64,000 nucleotides of DNA from an uncultured Pelagibacteraceae bacterium. Its GTDB lineage: Bacteria; Pseudomonadota; Alphaproteobacteria; Pelagibacterales; Pelagibacteraceae. The DNA lies in contig CACMXS010000003.1 in the NCBI GenBank assembly GCA_902617715.1, positions 1-64,000 of the forward strand. The letters are read 5' to 3'. The notes beneath the pieces are model-generated. The model worked only from the letters and a program-made list of their open reading frames with translations, was not told the origin of the DNA and did no database searches. Below are positions 59,774-64,000 of the stretch, one piece after another. The position numbers were made by a program, and so were the translations under genes. Every line of letters begins with the position of its first letter. Position 1 is the stretch's first letter.

Positions 59774-59851
59774 AACTTTAAAAATTTGGAAAATCTATAA
59801 TACAATCTCTATTAGAAATTGCAAAATATTTTGTAAATTTTAATTATCTTC

Positions 59852-60892
<1,041 letters not shown>

Positions 60893-61441
60893 TTAATTAA
60901 ATATTTTGTCTCCTCTTGTCATTGCGACAGCACCTGTCCTGGATATGCTTACTAATCCAAATTTTTTTAAATTTTTTGCCATTTTATCTATTTCTCTTCT
61001 CAATGCAGTAATTTGAATAACATTAGATTTTTTTGTTTTATCCAATATTACAGCATTATATTTTTTACAAGCATTAATAGCTTTTTTAATTTTACTAGAA
61101 TTTCCAACGACTTTAAATAAGGCCATTTCTTTAAATATGACACTTTTATCATTTCTTTTAAAATCAGCTACTTTATGAACTGGAACTAACTTTTTTAATT
61201 GGAGTTTTATTTGATCAATTACTTGTGGGGTTCCTGTCGTTACAATAGTAATTCTTGAAATATTTCTCTTAGCATCAACTTCTGCTACCGCTAAAGACTC
61301 TATATTATAACCTCTTCCAGAAAATAAACCTACAACTCTAGCTAATACTCCAGCTTCGTTATCAACCCATACAACAATTATATGCGTGTCTGTTTTTTCT
61401 TTTTTTGTAGAAACACTATATGCTGATTTTGGATTTGCCAT
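60893..61441 (-). CDS. ilvH: Acetolactate synthase small subunit
   Basis: ACT domain VDNEAGVLARVVGLFSGRGYNIESLAVAEVDAKRNISRITIVTTG. Confidence 0.94.
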   Translation of the reverse strand: MANPKSAYSVSTKKEKTDTHIIVVWVDNEAGVLARVVGLFSGRGYNIESLAVAEVDAKRNISRITIVTTGTPQVIDQIKLQLKKLVPVHKVADFKRNDKSVIFKEMALFKVVGNSSKIKKAINACKKYNAVILDKTKKSNVIQITALRREIDKMAKNLKKFGLVSISRTGAVAMTRGDKIFN

Positions 61442-61443
61442 TT

Positions 61444-63210
61444 TTAAACTAAAGTTTTTCCTTTACCGGTAATTTTATTATCTTCTTTTTCACTTGGTCC
61501 TAATATCATTTGATTGTGTGGTTTGCCTGAAGGAATCATTGGAAAACAATTTTCATTTGGATCTACACGACAATCGAAAATTACTGGACCATCAAATTCA
61601 ACCATCTCATTTATTTTTCTATCAAGTTCATCTGGTTTTTCTGCTAAAATCCCCTTACAACCATACGCTTCGGCTAACTTAATAAAATCAGGTAAAGCCT
61701 CAGAATAACTTTCAGAGTAATTTTTTTCATGTAATAGTTCTTGCCATTGTCTTACCATTCCCATGTATTGGTTGTTCAAGATAAAAATTTTAATTGGTAG
61801 ACTATATTGAACTGCTGTCGACATTTCTTGCATTGTCATTAAAACAGAGGCTTCTCCTGCAATATCTATAACTAGTTTTTTTGGATGAGCAATCTGAACA
61901 CCTACTGCTGCTGGTAAACCATAACCCATTGTACCTAAACCTCCTGAAGTCATCCAACGATTAGGCTTATTAAATTTATAATGTTGAGCAGCCCACATTT
62001 GATGTTGACCTACCTCTGTTGTTATAAATGTATCCTTATCTTTAGTAAGTTCATAAAGTCTTTGAACTGCGTGCTGAGGTTTAATTGTTTCATCACTATT
62101 TTTAAAATGTAAAGAGTTTTTAGATCTCCACTTCTGAATTTGTTCCCACCATTTTGATATTTTTGGTTTATTAGATTTTTTCAAATCAATATTTTTCTTT
62201 TTTAAGGTTTTATTTGTACCTTTAAGAATTTCTTTAACGTCTCCAACTATTGCTAAATCGACTTTAATAATTTTATTGATAGATGACGGATCAATATCAA
62301 TGTGAACTTTTTTTGACTTTGGTGAAAACTCATCGATCTTTCCTGTTATTCTATCGTCAAATCTTGCTCCAATATTTATTAATAGGTCACAATCATGCAT
62401 CGCATTATTTGCTTCATAGGTTCCGTGCATACCAAGCATACCTAAAAATTGATTGTCATCTCCAGGATATGCACCTAATCCTTGTAAAGTTGATGTAATT
62501 GGGAAACCAGTTATTTCTACAAGTTCTCTCAACGCTTCACTTGCCTCAGGGCCTGAATTAATAACACCACCTCCAGAATAAATAATAGGTCTTCTTGATT
62601 GATTCATTAAATCAATTAATTGATCAATTTCTTTTTGATTAAAATTATTTGAAACTTTGCCATTTAATTTCTTTTCAATTTTTTGTTTTGAATAATTGAA
62701 TTTTGCAAATTGAATATCTTTTGGAATGTCAACCAAAACGGGTCCTGGTCTGCCTGTTGTTGCAACTTTAAAAGCTTCATGAAGAGTTTTTGATAAATCT
62801 TTGATATCTTTTACTAGCCAGTTATGTTTTGTACATGGTCTTGTAATTCCTGTTGTATCACATTCTTGAAAAGCATCTGTACCTATTAAATGAGTTGGTA
62901 CTTGTCCAGAAATACATACTAATGGGACTGAGTCCATGTAAGCATCTGTTAATGCTGTCACAACATTAGTCGCACCTGGTCCTGAGGTAACCAAGACTAC
63001 TCCAGGTTTTCCAGATGATCTTGCATAACCTTCAGCTGCATGTCCTGCTCCTTGTTCATGTCTAACTAAAATATGTTTAATTGAGGAATGATTTTTTAAC
63101 TCATCATAAATTGGTAAAACTGCTCCTCCTGGATAACCGAAAATATATTCTACCTCTTGATCCTCAAGACATTTGAATACAATTTCAGCACCTGAATATA
63201 ATTTTGACAT
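61444..63210 (-). CDS. ilvB: Acetolactate synthase large subunit
   Basis: YIFGYPGGAVLPIYDEL, RHEQGAGHAAEGYARSSGKPGVVLVTSGPGATN, TPP motif GEASVLMTMQEMSTAVQYSLPIKIFILNN. Confidence 0.95.
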   Translation of the reverse strand: MSKLYSGAEIVFKCLEDQEVEYIFGYPGGAVLPIYDELKNHSSIKHILVRHEQGAGHAAEGYARSSGKPGVVLVTSGPGATNVVTALTDAYMDSVPLVCISGQVPTHLIGTDAFQECDTTGITRPCTKHNWLVKDIKDLSKTLHEAFKVATTGRPGPVLVDIPKDIQFAKFNYSKQKIEKKLNGKVSNNFNQKEIDQLIDLMNQSRRPIIYSGGGVINSGPEASEALRELVEITGFPITSTLQGLGAYPGDDNQFLGMLGMHGTYEANNAMHDCDLLINIGARFDDRITGKIDEFSPKSKKVHIDIDPSSINKIIKVDLAIVGDVKEILKGTNKTLKKKNIDLKKSNKPKISKWWEQIQKWRSKNSLHFKNSDETIKPQHAVQRLYELTKDKDTFITTEVGQHQMWAAQHYKFNKPNRWMTSGGLGTMGYGLPAAVGVQIAHPKKLVIDIAGEASVLMTMQEMSTAVQYSLPIKIFILNNQYMGMVRQWQELLHEKNYSESYSEALPDFIKLAEAYGCKGILAEKPDELDRKINEMVEFDGPVIFDCRVDPNENCFPMIPSGKPHNQMILGPSEKEDNKITGKGKTLV

Positions 63211-63263
63211 TCATGCAATCTAGCTGAAGTTGTGCTGATTGGTCAAGGCTAACTACGTGATAT

Positions 63264-64000
63264 CTAAATTTTTTTTAGAAATTTATTCAGAGCGTCTGAG
63301 TTAATTTTGTTCCAGTCCAACATGTTGCCTCTTCCCCATGTGGTCTGTCTTTTGGCATATTGCCTAGTCTTTATTGATATTTTTTCAATTACATCGGGTT
63401 TTTCGATTTTTTTTTTAAGATAGTCTCTAATTTCCTTAATGCCAATTGCCTTAGAAGCAGTTTTACTTTGAGGAACTTTCAAATTAATGAAACTTCTTAC
63501 CTCTGGAACAGCTCCATTTTCAATCATTTTAACAGCCCTAATATTAATACGATTAATTAACTTGCTTCTTGGATAATCAATATAAATTTTAAAAAAGTCT
63601 TTTTTTTCAAATTCTGATTTTGTGCTTCTAAACCAATCATAAAGTGATTTTTTAGTAAATGACTTTACCTCATAAGCTCTAATAGCTCTTTGAGTATCAG
63701 ATGAGTTTAAAAAATTTTTTGTAAGAGGGTCTAATTTTACTAATTTTGAAAAAAATTTTTTAGATCCCATTTTCTTGTGCAAATATCTCACATTTTTTCT
63801 AAATTTTATTGGAATGTTTGGAATATTTACTAATCCATCTGTCAATGCCTTAAAGTATAAGCCGGTACCACCAACAAGAATAGGTACTTTTTTTCTTTTT
63901 TTTATATTTTCAATTTTTTCTTTTACTAGTTTAAGCCAATCACCAGTAGAAAACTTTTTTTTAACACTTTGAAAACCATATAAATGATGTTTAATATTAT
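63264..64000 (-). CDS. miaA: tRNA dimethylallyltransferase MiaA (5' end beyond the window)
   Basis: Frame stays open past the ORF-track start (PILVGGTGLYFKALTDGLVNIPNIP); MIENGAVPEVRSFI, KAIGIKEIRDYL, KRQTTWGR. Confidence 0.85.
   Translation of the reverse strand, partial: NIKHHLYGFQSVKKKFSTGDWLKLVKEKIENIKKRKKVPILVGGTGLYFKALTDGLVNIPNIPIKFRKNVRYLHKKMGSKKFFSKLVKLDPLTKNFLNSSDTQRAIRAYEVKSFTKKSLYDWFRSTKSEFEKKDFFKIYIDYPRSKLINRINIRAVKMIENGAVPEVRSFINLKVPQSKTASKAIGIKEIRDYLKKKIEKPDVIEKISIKTRQYAKRQTTWGRGNMLDWNKINSDALNKFLKKI

Overview
This is an AT-rich, gene-dense bacterial chromosome segment. Gene content and style suggest an alphaproteobacterium of the Pelagibacterales/SAR11 type; this is inference and was not searched. 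Left flank (~1-13 kb): two branched-chain amino acid (Liv) ABC transporter sets, a ProC-like reductase, a CsiD/GlaH-family dioxygenase split by a frameshift at a homopolymer, AzlC/AzlD, and a LysE-type exporter. Right flank (~47-64 kb): MsrB, a histone-deacetylase-superfamily hydrolase, a 2-hydroxyacid dehydrogenase, an EamA transporter, a DadA-like oxidase, the rodA-mrdA-mreD-mreC-mreB cell-shape cluster, leuA-ilvC-ilvH-ilvB and a truncated miaA. Between them (~14-47 kb) lies a large type IV pilus locus: two major-type pilins, PilC, PilB, a secretin, PilP-, PilO- and fused PilM-PilN-like proteins, PilD, a large PilY1-like protein, four minor pilins and PilT. It is interleaved with what looks like a partner-switching signalling module: a CHASE2-PP2C phosphatase, a GAF-PP2C phosphatase, a STAS antagonist and an RsbW-like kinase. 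Also in the block are a FecR-domain protein with an exported poly-lysine tail, a TPR/beta-barrel protein and two paralogous propeller/barrel surface proteins at its edges. The best candidates for something new are (i) this combined signalling/pilus locus, (ii) a 12-bp motif present eight times in mirrored orientation with ~21-bp phasing upstream of the PilMN operon, (iii) the FecR/poly-lysine exported protein, and (iv) a terminator-shaped hairpin abutting the LysE start codon opposite a possible 28-codon upstream ORF. No tRNA, rRNA, CRISPR or transposase was recognised.
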